From Lyngbya confervoides BDU141951 (GTDB lineage Bacteria > Cyanobacteriota > Cyanobacteriia > Thermosynechococcales > Thermosynechococcaceae), in assembly GCF_000817775.3 (NCBI RefSeq), contig NZ_JTHE03000100.1, forward strand, positions 62,001 through 126,000: a stretch of 64,000 nucleotides of DNA, in the 5' to 3' direction. The notes under the pieces are model-generated. The model did no database searches and was not told the DNA's origin. It saw nothing but the letters and a program-made list of their open reading frames with translations. Of the stretch, positions 47,138 through 55,467 are shown one piece after another (position 1 is the first letter of the stretch; each line of letters starts with the position of its first letter). A program made the position numbers and the translations under genes.

Positions 47138-49438
47138 TTAGGAGGAGGTTGTCTCGCTATGGTGCAGTCGTCGGAGGTTTAAAACATCGGTCATCTTGCG
47201 AATTTGTGTAAAGGTGCGATCGAGCTGATTGAGGTGTTCGATGTCCAGGCCCAGGGTAATCAGGGCCGGCTGCCCCCGTTTGGTCAAGACCTGAGCATTA
47301 TTGACATTGATGTGCAAATCTTTTAATCGTGAGAGTATATCATTGAGGATGCCCACCCGGTCCAGCACTTCAATTTGGATATTTACTGGATAGGTCTGTC
47401 GATGCCCCTGGGTCTCTGACTGGGGATTCCAGCTGACGGGGATGAGGCGATCCCCTGGAACGCTCTCCACATTGGAGCAACCCTGACGATGAATTGAAAT
47501 GCCCCGACTGCTGAGGGTGACCACACCAATAATCGGCTCACCCGGCAGGGGGTGACAGCATTTTGCCAGGTTGTAGACCAAGCCCTCTACCCCGGCAATT
47601 GGCGTGTCCTGGCCTGCGCTTGGGGCGGATCCCCGTCCAGAGGAGCTGGCTTGCTGAAACAGAGAGAACTGAGAGCTTTCCTCGGTCTTTTGGGTAAGGG
47701 GATCGCTGCTCTGGGGCTGGCGGTTCAACTCTCGCAGGCGATTCACCACCAGGTTCAGGGTCGTTTCTCCATAGCCTAACCCCGCCAGCAAATCATCGGG
47801 GCTAGCATAGTTACACTGCTCGGCTACCTGATGCATCGTGTCCGATTTCAGCAGCGCATCAAATCCGGTTTTCCCCAGCTCCTTTTCCAGCAAGTCCCGA
47901 CCGCGCTGAATATTCTCCTCGCGTCGCGATCGCTTATACCACTGACGAATGCGATTACGCGCCAGGGTGGAGGTCACAAAATTCAGCCAGTCCAGACTGG
48001 GATGGGCCGACTTTTGGGTCATAATTTCAACGATATCGCCGTTTTTCAGGCCCGTGTTGAGGGTCACCATCCGGCCATTCACCTTGGCCCCATAGCAGTG
48101 ATTCCCGACCTCGGTGTGAATCCGGTAGGCAAAATCCACAGGAGTGGCTCCCTTGGCTAGGGGAACCAAATCCCCCTTGGGGCTGAACACATACACTTCG
48201 GTGCCATAGAGATCATCTTTGACGCTATCGAGATACTCCTGGGCATCATCACTCACATCGTTCAGGTCACTTTGCCATTCCAGGAGCTGCCGCAGCCAGG
48301 TGAATTTTTCATCCTCAGGACTCCAAGGATGGGCACTGGCGTTTCCCTGCTCTTTGTACTTCCAGTGGGCGGCAATCCCATATTCCGCCACATGGTGCAT
48401 CTCCAGGGTGCGAATTTGCACCTCTAGGGGCTTGCCGCCCAGACCAATGACCGTGGTGTGTAGAGACTGGTATCGATTCGGCTTGGGCAGGCCAATATAG
48501 TCTTTAAATCGACCTGGAATAGGGCGAAATAGGTCATGAACAATGGCGAGGACGCGATAGCACTCGTCATTACTGCCCACGATCACTCGAATCGCTGAGA
48601 TATCGTAAATCTCATGAAATTCCTTTTGCTGACGCACCATCTTCTTATAGATGCTGTACAGGTGCTTTGGGCGCCCTGTGACCTCCAGATGCTTCAACCC
48701 TAAGGGATCCAGCCTGGCCGTGAGTCGATTGACGGCCTCGGTAATCAGGGCTTCGCGGGTGGTGCGCTTTTCGGACACCAGAGATTGAATAGATCGATAA
48801 ACCTCGGGCTCCAGGTACTTAAAGGAAAGATCCTCTAGCTCCCATTTAAACCGCCAAATTCCAAGGCGATTGGCTAATGGGGCAAACACATCCCGAGTTT
48901 CCATGGCAATTCGCCGCTGCTTTTCCTTAGACAGATGCTCCAGGGTTCGCATATTATGCAGTCGGTCGGCCAACTTGATCACAATCACGCGGACATCGCG
49001 CGCCATGGCCAAAAACATCTTGCGAAAATTTTCAGCTTCGCGCTCGGTCTTGGTGGAGAAATTAAACTTGGAGATTTTCGTCACGCCTTCCACCAGCTGC
49101 CGCACCTCCGCACCAAAGGTGTCCTCTAGCTGATCAGGCGTTACGGTGGTATCTTCCACGATGTCGTGCAAAAATCCTGCACAAATCATGCTGGCGCTGC
49201 CGCCCAAGTCATTGAGCAATTCTGCCACCGCCACCGGATGCGCGATGTAGGGATCACCGGAGGCTCGATACTGGCCTTCATGGAGGTGAAAGGCAAAGTT
49301 GAAGGCTCGGCAAATGAGAGACTGTTCAGCAGTGTCTGATCCTGCCTGTTCCTCTAGTAAACAGGTTTGGAGCCATTTAGGTAAGACTAAAGCCTGGGGT
49401 TCCGAATCAACCGTGGAAGTCATATTAACAGCAATCAT
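47138..49438 (-). CDS. spoT: Bifunctional (p)ppGpp synthetase/hydrolase
   Basis: This is the long RelA/SpoT homologue that makes and breaks the alarmone (p)ppGpp. Its 766 residues run: HD hydrolase domain (HLHEGQYRASGDPYIAHP, GFLHDIVEDT), synthetase domain, TGS domain (EVYVFSPKGDLVPLAKGATPVDFAY), zinc-finger-like region (KCCHPLPGEPIIG) and a C-terminal ACT domain (VNIQIEVLDRVGILNDILSRL). The intact HD motif and the RFKD motif in PGRFKDYIGLPKPNRYQ (RxKD class, not ExDD) mark a bifunctional enzyme. ATG 49438 is used; ATG 49423 (MTSTVDSE) is possible. Confidence 0.96.
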   Translation of the reverse strand: MIAVNMTSTVDSEPQALVLPKWLQTCLLEEQAGSDTAEQSLICRAFNFAFHLHEGQYRASGDPYIAHPVAVAELLNDLGGSASMICAGFLHDIVEDTTVTPDQLEDTFGAEVRQLVEGVTKISKFNFSTKTEREAENFRKMFLAMARDVRVIVIKLADRLHNMRTLEHLSKEKQRRIAMETRDVFAPLANRLGIWRFKWELEDLSFKYLEPEVYRSIQSLVSEKRTTREALITEAVNRLTARLDPLGLKHLEVTGRPKHLYSIYKKMVRQQKEFHEIYDISAIRVIVGSNDECYRVLAIVHDLFRPIPGRFKDYIGLPKPNRYQSLHTTVIGLGGKPLEVQIRTLEMHHVAEYGIAAHWKYKEQGNASAHPWSPEDEKFTWLRQLLEWQSDLNDVSDDAQEYLDSVKDDLYGTEVYVFSPKGDLVPLAKGATPVDFAYRIHTEVGNHCYGAKVNGRMVTLNTGLKNGDIVEIMTQKSAHPSLDWLNFVTSTLARNRIRQWYKRSRREENIQRGRDLLEKELGKTGFDALLKSDTMHQVAEQCNYASPDDLLAGLGYGETTLNLVVNRLRELNRQPQSSDPLTQKTEESSQFSLFQQASSSGRGSAPSAGQDTPIAGVEGLVYNLAKCCHPLPGEPIIGVVTLSSRGISIHRQGCSNVESVPGDRLIPVSWNPQSETQGHRQTYPVNIQIEVLDRVGILNDILSRLKDLHINVNNAQVLTKRGQPALITLGLDIEHLNQLDRTFTQIRKMTDVLNLRRLHHSETTSS

Positions 49439-49464
49439 TGCGCAGGAATAACAGAACCAAACTC

Positions 49465-49512
49465 ATCGCCTCATTCATCAATCGCCTCATCCATCAACCG
49501 CATAATTCATTA
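49465..49512 (-). repeat. 16-bp tandem repeat upstream of spoT
   Basis: ATCGCCTCATTCATCA (49465-49480) is followed by a copy with one change (49481-49496) and a third, more degenerate copy to 49512. It starts 27 bases upstream of the spoT-type ATG, so it lies in the leader or promoter. Confidence 0.8.
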
Positions 49513-49580
49513 AATTAATTGGCCCATTTGATTTGAAGAAATAAATTATTGATTCTTTAGGAATTCCGATGATGCTCTTA

Positions 49581-49604
49581 TTCTATATCAGCTTCTATAT
49601 CAGC
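49581..49604. repeat. Perfect 12-bp tandem duplication
   Basis: TTCTATATCAGC occurs twice in direct succession in the spacer between spoT and the PP2C gene. The spacer (49439-49731) holds no gene and otherwise an AT-rich stretch near 49511-49560 suited to a promoter. Confidence 0.85.
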
Positions 49605-49731
49605 GCGATTGATCCAGGGCGGGTGAGGCTACGATTCCCCTCAGCCCTAGATTAGGGGCATTGTAGCGGCAGGCCGAGGGGGCAAAAACGCCAATGGGGC
49701 AAAACAATGACGGGAGAGCTTGGCGTTGAGT

Positions 49732-50646
49732 TTAAGGACAGAGGCGAAGGAGTAATGCGGTTAGATTATCGTGGCCATTGCGGCACAGGCCATGGTGGAG
49801 CAGTTCGCTCACGCCCCAGGCCAAGGATTGTGCTGGATCAAGATAGGGCATCAGCCGAGATTCCCAACAGTCTTCAATGAAATCTTGGTCGGATAGGCCA
49901 TCGGTACAGAGCAGAAATAGGCTGTCTTCCTCCACGTCCAGGGTCAACACGTCAGGGGAAATCATAGAGTTAGGCCTGGGCCCCAGAGCCTGAGTGAGTC
50001 GATGGGCCTGAGGATGAACATGGGCCTGGGCCGGGTCTGCGCCGTGTGAGCCTTGAGCAATGCGATGATCCGTAGTCATTTGTTCTAGCCCGCGGGTGCG
50101 GGTGACTCGGTAGCATCGACTATCTCCCACATGCACCAGGCTAAACTGCAAATCCTGCACCAGTGCCACCACGGCGGTGGTGCCCATCTGACTGATGCCC
50201 AGGGCTTTAGAGTCCAGATTCTCTTGATGAAGGAGGCGGTTGGCGGTGTACAGAGCGGATTTAAGATGCAGCTCCGTGGGGACCAAGTCCGCGGGATACT
50301 GAAGCAGGGTTTGGGCCAGGGAAAAGGTAGCCATGGTACTGGCAACATCCCCCTGTTGGCCGCCCCCAATCCCATCGCAAAGGACGAATATTCCTCGGAG
50401 GGATTGGGTTGAGCACGGTCGCTGACGAATTTGAGTGTTTAAATAGAAGCGATCCTGATTGGTTTGCCGCACGTAGCCGATGTGGCTGGCCCCAGCGGCC
50501 TCAAGCTGGTTCCCCCGCGATCCTCGCAGCGGGGGAGCTTCAAGGGCATCTGGGAAATTCAAGGGGGGCTGCCAGGCTAAGGGCGCTCCCTGCCAAGGGG
50601 CGCGCGCCGAAACCAGGGGCGAAAACTGGCTAGTTCGTTGACGCAT
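49732..50646 (-). CDS. PP2C-type protein phosphatase
   Basis: A second PP2C, 304 residues from ATG 50646 (MRQRTSQFSPLV). A Pro/Gly-rich N-terminal ~50 residues precede the catalytic domain. Phosphatase motifs are SHIGYVRQTNQDRFYL, FVLCDGIGGGQQGDVAS, LVHVGDSRCYRV and LFLLCTDGLSD, ending GHDNLTALLLRL, so the metal-binding Asp residues are intact. It is closer to bacterial PrpC/Stp than to the triad PP2C above. It has no kinase neighbour. An upstream start at 50679 (MASNFYCG) would add 11 residues. Confidence 0.92.
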   Translation of the reverse strand: MRQRTSQFSPLVSARAPWQGAPLAWQPPLNFPDALEAPPLRGSRGNQLEAAGASHIGYVRQTNQDRFYLNTQIRQRPCSTQSLRGIFVLCDGIGGGQQGDVASTMATFSLAQTLLQYPADLVPTELHLKSALYTANRLLHQENLDSKALGISQMGTTAVVALVQDLQFSLVHVGDSRCYRVTRTRGLEQMTTDHRIAQGSHGADPAQAHVHPQAHRLTQALGPRPNSMISPDVLTLDVEEDSLFLLCTDGLSDQDFIEDCWESRLMPYLDPAQSLAWGVSELLHHGLCRNGHDNLTALLLRLCP

Positions 50647-50789
50647 CGCGGAAACCCCACAGTAAAAATTAGAGGCCAAAGCTCAAATGCAAAAATTCAA
50701 ATGCACGGCTTCGAATGGTGAAATATTACGAGGTTTTTCCCCAAACTCAATCCGTTAAATTACGGAACTTGATCGCGAAATCTGAGATC

Positions 50790-51482
50790 CTAACGACGTT
50801 GCGATGAAAAACTGGGGAGATGGGGTTCTGAAGGCTGAGCTGGTGTCCTTACGGGGGATTGAGCGCTGCGCTGCAGGGCGTCCTCCAGGGTGATAATCTG
50901 CTGTAGCGCCCGCTGCAATTCACGCTCAAGCTGAGCCTTTTGGGCGGTCCAATCTGCGAGCTTCGCCTGAGCAGAGTTGAGAGACTGTTGAGTGACTGCG
51001 TGCTGCTGCTGCTCTTGGTGGTGTTGATCAAGCAGGGTTTGATAGCGATGCTGCAGCTGTTCAAGCTGGGCTTGATATTTTTGGGTTTGCCTCGCCTGTT
51101 TGGCCCCTGCACTGCGCTGAGTTTCCACCTGCTGCTGCAGGGTATTCATTCCCTGAATATGATCCAGGAGCGTATGTTCCAGGCTGGCATGACGACTTTG
51201 CAGAGCCTGATGATCCTGAGAGATCTGGGTCAAGCGCGCTGAGAGCTGATCCCTTTGGTCCTGAAGTGCGGCTTGCTCTCCAAACTGCTGCTGCAATTGC
51301 TGGATCTGAGCCTGGTGGGATTGCTGCCAATGATCCAGTTCAGATTGATGCTCGGTGATGGCTGCGGTGAGGGCACTCTCCAGCTGTCGATTGCGGGCCA
51401 GGGTATCAGATAGCTTCCAGATCAAGATCCCCAGGACAGATAGGACTCCCAGCGCTATGGAAATGGATGTACCTTCAATCAT
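50790..51482 (-). CDS. Membrane-anchored coiled-coil protein
   Basis: A 230-residue protein with one N-terminal helix (SISIALGVLSVLGILIWKL, residues ~6-24) and then an almost unbroken Gln/Leu/His-rich coiled coil to about residue 205. The tail (PVRTPAQPSEPHLPSFSSQRR) is short and basic. The topology, one helix then a long rod, resembles many cyanobacterial envelope or septum-associated proteins. Composition bias prevents assignment to a family. It lies 144 bases upstream of the PP2C gene on the same strand and may be co-transcribed. Function unknown. Confidence 0.65.
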   Translation of the reverse strand: MIEGTSISIALGVLSVLGILIWKLSDTLARNRQLESALTAAITEHQSELDHWQQSHQAQIQQLQQQFGEQAALQDQRDQLSARLTQISQDHQALQSRHASLEHTLLDHIQGMNTLQQQVETQRSAGAKQARQTQKYQAQLEQLQHRYQTLLDQHHQEQQQHAVTQQSLNSAQAKLADWTAQKAQLERELQRALQQIITLEDALQRSAQSPVRTPAQPSEPHLPSFSSQRR

Positions 51483-51816
51483 CTCAGGCCCCTCAACCCA
51501 GTTGAGCTGAGTGTATCATCTTTAGCAAAAACCGCGAGAATCCCGCACTCCTAATCTTCGGTGGAACCCTGAGATGAACGGCAGGGGCAACTTGGTGCTA
51601 GGGTGATTTTATCGTAGATACTTCACTGTGGTGGATGCTTTGCTGCGGTGAATACTTGACCGCGAGAGTAAACTTTGCCGGGATGAATGCAGGCAGTCTA
51701 GTTCAGACTCTACTCAGATCCGCCGCAGTGATCCGCCTATCCCGCGAAGCGGTTAGGGGGGGGGCGCAGGACGTACGCAGCAGCGGCGGGCGCCCGGAGG
51801 GAGTAATTCAGTTAAG
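51483..51816. other. Intergenic region left of the tnpB relic
   Basis: About 330 bp with no supported gene. A run of eight or nine G residues near 51756-51764 and the GC-rich stretch to 51800 differ from the surrounding AT content. An 82-codon frame (51635-51883) crosses this and the relic but has no protein-like features. Confidence 0.4.
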
Positions 51817-52079
51817 CCTAAGAAAAGGTCAAGCATTTCTTAGGTTATCATGGTTTTATGCTAAACATGACCTGGGAATTTAAGCTAGAGCCAACTGCTG
51901 AGCCGGTTTCAGAGATCGCATCGTCCGTAGGGCATCGGTCCATCAACGCATTGCCGATACTCGAAAAGACTGGCATTTCAAGCGGGCTCATCATCTCTTG
52001 GCACTGAAGCAGGAACTCTTCGGAGCGATCCGGGGAATCTCTCTCTGACCTTTCAGGGACAGAGAGAGAGGATGTCAAC
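51817..52079 (+). mobile_element. Decayed IS200/IS605-type element with terminal hairpins
   Basis: The left side has a 9-bp hairpin (CCTAAGAAA / TTTCTTAGG, 51817-51844). A tnpB remnant follows, and the right side has a 10-bp hairpin (TCTCTCTCTG / CAGAGAGAGA, 52038-52069) directly followed by GGATGTCAAC. End hairpins and a terminal GTCAA-like sequence are typical of cyanobacterial IS200/IS605-family ends. No tnpA is present. At about 260 bp it is non-autonomous. The exact ends are inferred. Confidence 0.65.
51858..52051 (+). pseudogene. tnpB fragment with internal deletion and frameshift
   Basis: From ATG 51858 the first ~20 codons read MLNMTWEFKLEPTAEPVSEI, the usual N-terminus of TnpB/OrfB. 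About 40 bases later, in another frame from 51947, comes RIADTRKDWHFKRAHHLLAL, the conserved central region normally about 200 residues further on. So one deletion of several hundred bases has joined the two ends and shifted the frame. The remaining frame stops soon after (GISL*). The catalytic RuvC residues and zinc finger are gone, so it cannot be active. Confidence 0.75.
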
Positions 52080-52108
52080 CCCAAGCGGCACATAAGCAGA
52101 CTCTAGCG

Positions 52109-52885
52109 ATGGCACAACTACGGGCGATCATTTTCGATGTGGATGGAACCCTGGCCGAGACCGAGCGAGTTGGACATCGCGTGGCCTTTAATCAGGCGTT
52201 TGCTGAGCGGCAGCTAGGCTGGCACTGGTCAGAGGATCACTACGCCCAGCTGCTGCACATTGGGGGTGGGAAGGAGCGGATTCGTCATTTCATTGCCCAA
52301 GGGGCTGCCCCACTTCCCCAGGATTGGCAGGGAGAACCGGACCTCTTGCGGCTGCATCAGCGCAAAAACCAGATCTATCAGGAGCGGTTGGATCAGGGAC
52401 AGATTCAGCTCAGACCTGGGGTGCTGCGATTAATGCAGGCGGCTCGGAGTAAGGGGGTGCAGTTGGCGATCGCCACCACCAGCAGCCCATCCAACGCGAT
52501 CGCCCTGATTCAGAAACTGATAGGGCCTGAGGCTCCCAGCTGGTTTACGGTCATCGCTGCGGGAGATATGGTTCCCCATAAAAAGCCCGCTCCCGATATT
52601 TACCAATTTACCCTGGAGGCTCTGGATCTCCTGCCTCAGGAGTGCGTGGTCATTGAGGACTCAGAGCCGGGTGTGCGCGCAGCACGGGCTTGCCATCTAC
52701 CGGTGATCGCAACCCTGCACGACTACACCCGAGGACAGGACTTTTCCCAGGCCAATTGGGTGGTGACCCATCTGGGAGAGGCAGACAATCCCTGCACCGT
52801 ACTCCAGGGGGCACCGCAAACCCTGACTCAAATTACCCTTCAGGACTGCCAGCAGCTGCTGGAGAGCGGGGCGATCGCTCAATAG
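52109..52885 (+). CDS. HAD-IA phosphatase, CbbY-like
   Basis: A 258-residue HAD-superfamily phosphatase. Motif I with the nucleophile is IIFDVDGTLAETE at the N-terminus; motif II is ATTSSPSN; motif III Lys is in MVPHKKPAPDIY; motif IV is VVIEDSEPGVRAA. The alpha-helical cap sits between motifs I and II. The closest relatives are CbbY-type enzymes, which remove xylulose-1,5-bisphosphate, an inhibitor of Rubisco, in photosynthetic organisms. The true substrate is inferred. It begins 30 bases after the right end of the tnpB relic, so that insertion may have altered its promoter. Confidence 0.88.
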   Translation: MAQLRAIIFDVDGTLAETERVGHRVAFNQAFAERQLGWHWSEDHYAQLLHIGGGKERIRHFIAQGAAPLPQDWQGEPDLLRLHQRKNQIYQERLDQGQIQLRPGVLRLMQAARSKGVQLAIATTSSPSNAIALIQKLIGPEAPSWFTVIAAGDMVPHKKPAPDIYQFTLEALDLLPQECVVIEDSEPGVRAARACHLPVIATLHDYTRGQDFSQANWVVTHLGEADNPCTVLQGAPQTLTQITLQDCQQLLESGAIAQ

Positions 52886-52924
52886 GGGTTTCAACGGCAG
52901 ACCCACAAGACTTCACTGCCTGAT

Positions 52925-53716
52925 CTAAAGGGCTTGAAGGCAGTCCTGGAGGTGGGCAAAATCAAAGCATTGGCCCTTTTGGATAAAGCCGCAAAATCCA
53001 TCTTGAGCCGCATCGGGAATGGGGCCTGGATTATAGCCATAGAGCCACATTTTCTGGCGAATGGTGGCGGGCAGCCGCCGAAGCTGCTGGTAATGGGCAT
53101 GAACGGGCGTCGGGCGTTTTGCGGTTTCGCAGTCCTGAAAAATGAGGTCGGCGCGTTCGTAAAACTCGCTGAGATAGTCCAGGCGGAGCTGGCAGTCCGT
53201 GGTGATTAAAATACGCCGGTGATCGACTTCAAAAAAGAGCCCATAGCTAGGCATGAGGCCAAAGCCACTGTTGACATGGACCGTCTGGACCAGTTCAAAG
53301 CGCACCCCCTGCCAGGTAAACTCACGACTTTGGCCCACCGGGCAAACCTGGAAAAAGCTATCCAGACAGGCTAGATCTCCCTCCAGCATCCGCATCCCTC
53401 CCGAGAGCGTGCGCTCCCACAAATCCGATTCCAGACTTTTGCTCAAAATCAGGGTGGGGCGAGGGCACTGAGGGTCATATTTGCTGCTAAAGCCCAGGTA
53501 TTCCAGACCCCCAACGTGATCGGCATGGAGATGACTGATATAGACATGGGTGATATCTCGGTAAGAGAGCCCCTGATCGTACAGCGACCAGCGGATGTCT
53601 GAACCACAATCAATGAGCAACTGCTCTCCAGAATCAGTCCGCAGGAGCATATTGGACTGATAATTATCGGACCCCACCGTAAAGGCCGATCCGGTACCGA
53701 GAAAAAGAAGCTGCAT
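52925..53716 (-). CDS. Metallo-beta-lactamase-fold hydrolase, RNase Z-like
   Basis: A 263-residue zinc hydrolase. The metal motif is YISHLHADHVGGLEYLG (HxHxDH) near residue 65, and further ligands are likely His150-region (VQTVHVNSG) and ITTDCQLR. The start LLFLGTGSAFTVGSDNYQSNMLL resembles RNase Z and phosphodiesterase-like enzymes of this fold. It lacks the long exosite arm of RNase Z, so tRNA 3' processing is not certain. It is convergent with the HAD gene, 39 bases apart. The substrate is unknown. Confidence 0.82.
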   Translation of the reverse strand: MQLLFLGTGSAFTVGSDNYQSNMLLRTDSGEQLLIDCGSDIRWSLYDQGLSYRDITHVYISHLHADHVGGLEYLGFSSKYDPQCPRPTLILSKSLESDLWERTLSGGMRMLEGDLACLDSFFQVCPVGQSREFTWQGVRFELVQTVHVNSGFGLMPSYGLFFEVDHRRILITTDCQLRLDYLSEFYERADLIFQDCETAKRPTPVHAHYQQLRRLPATIRQKMWLYGYNPGPIPDAAQDGFCGFIQKGQCFDFAHLQDCLQAL

Positions 53717-53941
53717 GGAAACAAGACCTGAAATTTGCTAGGAAAAAGATGCCGGGATCATGACTGGAATGGCCAAGGAACGGGGAGTTGCTGATAGGGT
53801 TAGGGTACTCCAACGGGTTTTAAGATCGAACATGGGGCATAAATTTATGCAACTTTTTTCCTCCCCCCTGACGGGGAAACCCAGGCTGATAATATTGAAC
53901 CTATAATGATGGGGATATTCATCATCCATTGTGAGGAGACA

Positions 53942-54151
53942 ATGTTCTTGGACGAACTCAACCCCCTGTTTCGAGAAATCGTACAAAAACCCCTGGCCTT
54001 TGCAGGTGGATTTGTCTCGGGCATTTTGCATTTAAGTCCTGATTCCGATCCCTTGCGCAATTGGATTGCCCATGAAGCAGGCGAGGCAATGCCTACCACG
54101 GCTCCCGACCCGCAGCAGAACAGCGGCCCGCAATCCATTGACATTGAATAA
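53942..54151 (+). CDS. Small conserved-looking protein
   Basis: A 69-residue protein from ATG 53942 (MFLDELNPLFREIVQ), with GAGGAG just upstream. A hydrophobic, Gly-containing stretch (PLAFAGGFVSGILHLSPD) may form one short membrane-associated helix. The C-terminal half is polar and probably disordered. The pattern FLDELNP...FAGGFVSG...L..DP...W resembles a small protein I recall from other cyanobacteria, but I know no function. The frame is open further upstream to 53906, without a ribosome site. It stands alone between the MBL hydrolase and D27-like genes. Confidence 0.65.
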   Translation: MFLDELNPLFREIVQKPLAFAGGFVSGILHLSPDSDPLRNWIAHEAGEAMPTTAPDPQQNSGPQSIDIE

Positions 54152-54225
54152 TCCCCTTGAATCCTCTCAGACTCCTCCCATTGATCAATCCGCCGCTTGA
54201 TAGAGCCCCATCCACGAGTCACCTC

Positions 54226-54255
54226 AAAAGAGCCATCAACAAAAGAGCCATCAAC
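54226..54255. repeat. Perfect 15-bp tandem duplication
   Basis: AAAAGAGCCATCAAC is repeated twice without mismatch, 45 bases before the D27-like start codon. Confidence 0.9.
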
Positions 54256-54299
54256 TGCCGTCCTTGCCAGCCCTAACGGGGTCTAACGCTGAGTCACCT

Positions 54300-54962
54300 A
54301 TGGAAGATCCCGGTTCCTCCTCAATTTCCTACCGCGATAATTGGTTTGATCGCCTATTTATTCGCCTGTTTTCGCGAAAAATTGCCGTCGCGCTCGGAGA
54401 GCAAACCCAGCAAGCTGGCTATGACGGCTTTGTGGATCTCTCCCAAAGGATCATGGCCGGCCGATCCCCCCAGGAGCAGCAGCAGCTGGTGGGAGTGGTG
54501 CTGCGATCGCTGGTGCCGGCGCCAGTGCTCTGGGGGGTTCGCACCTTTTTCTCCCCCACGCCCCTGGTCTGCGAACTCAATGCCTGGTTTGCCACCCGTC
54601 TGTTTGAGTGGCTGGTGGGACCTTGCACGGTCCAGCCTGCCCAGGTTACCACCCCCTCGGGTGCGGCCCGAGAGCAGAAGAGCATGGTTAAGATTGAGCG
54701 CTGCCGCTACCTGGATCAAAGTGGCTGCGTGGCCATGTGCATCAACATGTGCAAGTTGCCCACCCAGGAGTTTTTCACTCGCGATTTTGGAATTCCAGTC
54801 ACCCTGACGCCCAACTTTGAGGACTTTAGCTGCGAAATGGTCTTTGGCAGTGCGCCGCCGCCGCTCCAATCCGAGGCAATTGCCACCCAGCCCTGCCTCC
54901 CCCGCCATTGCAACCAGGCGACCCCAACGGACTATCGGCCCTGTCCCAAGATTCATCCCTAG
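54300..54962 (+). CDS. DUF4033 protein, DWARF27-like carotenoid isomerase
   Basis: A 220-residue homologue of plant D27, the iron-containing beta-carotene 9-cis/all-trans isomerase that opens strigolactone synthesis. The N-terminal YRDNWFDRLFIRLFSRKIAVALG and the Cys-rich core VKIERCRYLDQSGCVAMCINMCKLPTQEFF match DUF4033 closely. They are followed by TPNFEDFSCEMVFG and a Cys pair near the end. ATG 54300 (MEDPGSSS) is preferred over a TTG at 54264. The cyanobacterial substrate is not known. The window also encodes a carotenoid cleavage oxygenase, 21 kb away. Confidence 0.9.
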   Translation: MEDPGSSSISYRDNWFDRLFIRLFSRKIAVALGEQTQQAGYDGFVDLSQRIMAGRSPQEQQQLVGVVLRSLVPAPVLWGVRTFFSPTPLVCELNAWFATRLFEWLVGPCTVQPAQVTTPSGAAREQKSMVKIERCRYLDQSGCVAMCINMCKLPTQEFFTRDFGIPVTLTPNFEDFSCEMVFGSAPPPLQSEAIATQPCLPRHCNQATPTDYRPCPKIHP

Positions 54963-55029
54963 TCTTCCTGCTGGACCTCCTGTCCTACTGGTCCTAAAAT
55001 CCTGGCCTTGGGCGCAGCCATCTTCCCGC

Positions 55030-55467
55030 TTAGAACCACTGCCCCCCCTGGAAGCGCCAGCGCGGGAACAGAATTCGCATGAAGCTCTGGGAGGCTATGA
55101 AAATGCCCACCCAGACCAGACTATAGTGCAGAAGAAACCAGCCCACGGGGAACCCAGCATCCACATCGGTGAAGGGCAATTCCAGGTCGAAGATCACGCG
55201 GATCAAGAGAAAAAAGAACCCTTCCCAGAGGGCCCCCAACCACTGGAAGGCTGCGGGCCAATCTTGATCCCAACGATAGCTCTGCACGGTCATGTAAACC
55301 CCGTCCCAGCCCAGCCCAAACAGGGTGATATAGACCAAGATGGACATGTAAATGGCCCCGCTGTCATTGCCAAACAGCCCCAGGCAAAACAGGAGGGTAA
55401 TTGGCCCTCCGACAATGCCCATTAATAACAGCCTGGTTTGCCAACGGCCTAGTAATGTTGGAGTCAT
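55030..55467 (-). CDS. Small multi-pass membrane protein of the FHA cluster
   Basis: A 145-residue protein with about four membrane helices (LLLMGIVGGPITLLFCLGLFG, MSILVYITLFGLGWDGVY, FFFLLIRVIFDL and GWFLLHYSLVWVGIFIA). Aromatic and small residues are common, and no catalytic motif is visible. It is conserved-looking but unnamed to me. Its ATG overlaps the stop codon of the FHA-flavoprotein gene (ATGA), so the two are translationally coupled. It is therefore likely a membrane partner of that enzyme, which otherwise lacks an anchor. Confidence 0.7.
   Translation of the reverse strand: MTPTLLGRWQTRLLLMGIVGGPITLLFCLGLFGNDSGAIYMSILVYITLFGLGWDGVYMTVQSYRWDQDWPAAFQWLGALWEGFFFLLIRVIFDLELPFTDVDAGFPVGWFLLHYSLVWVGIFIASQSFMRILFPRWRFQGGQWF

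Noticed and set aside
51635-51883. 82-codon frame MLCCGEYLTARVNF...
   Set aside because: It overlaps the tnpB relic out of frame, crosses a G-run, and shows no conserved block or ribosome site.
52925-53716. Calling the MBL hydrolase a definite tRNase Z (rnz)
   Set aside because: The fold and HxHxDH motif fit, but the exosite arm typical of RNase Z is not evident, so I leave the symbol blank.
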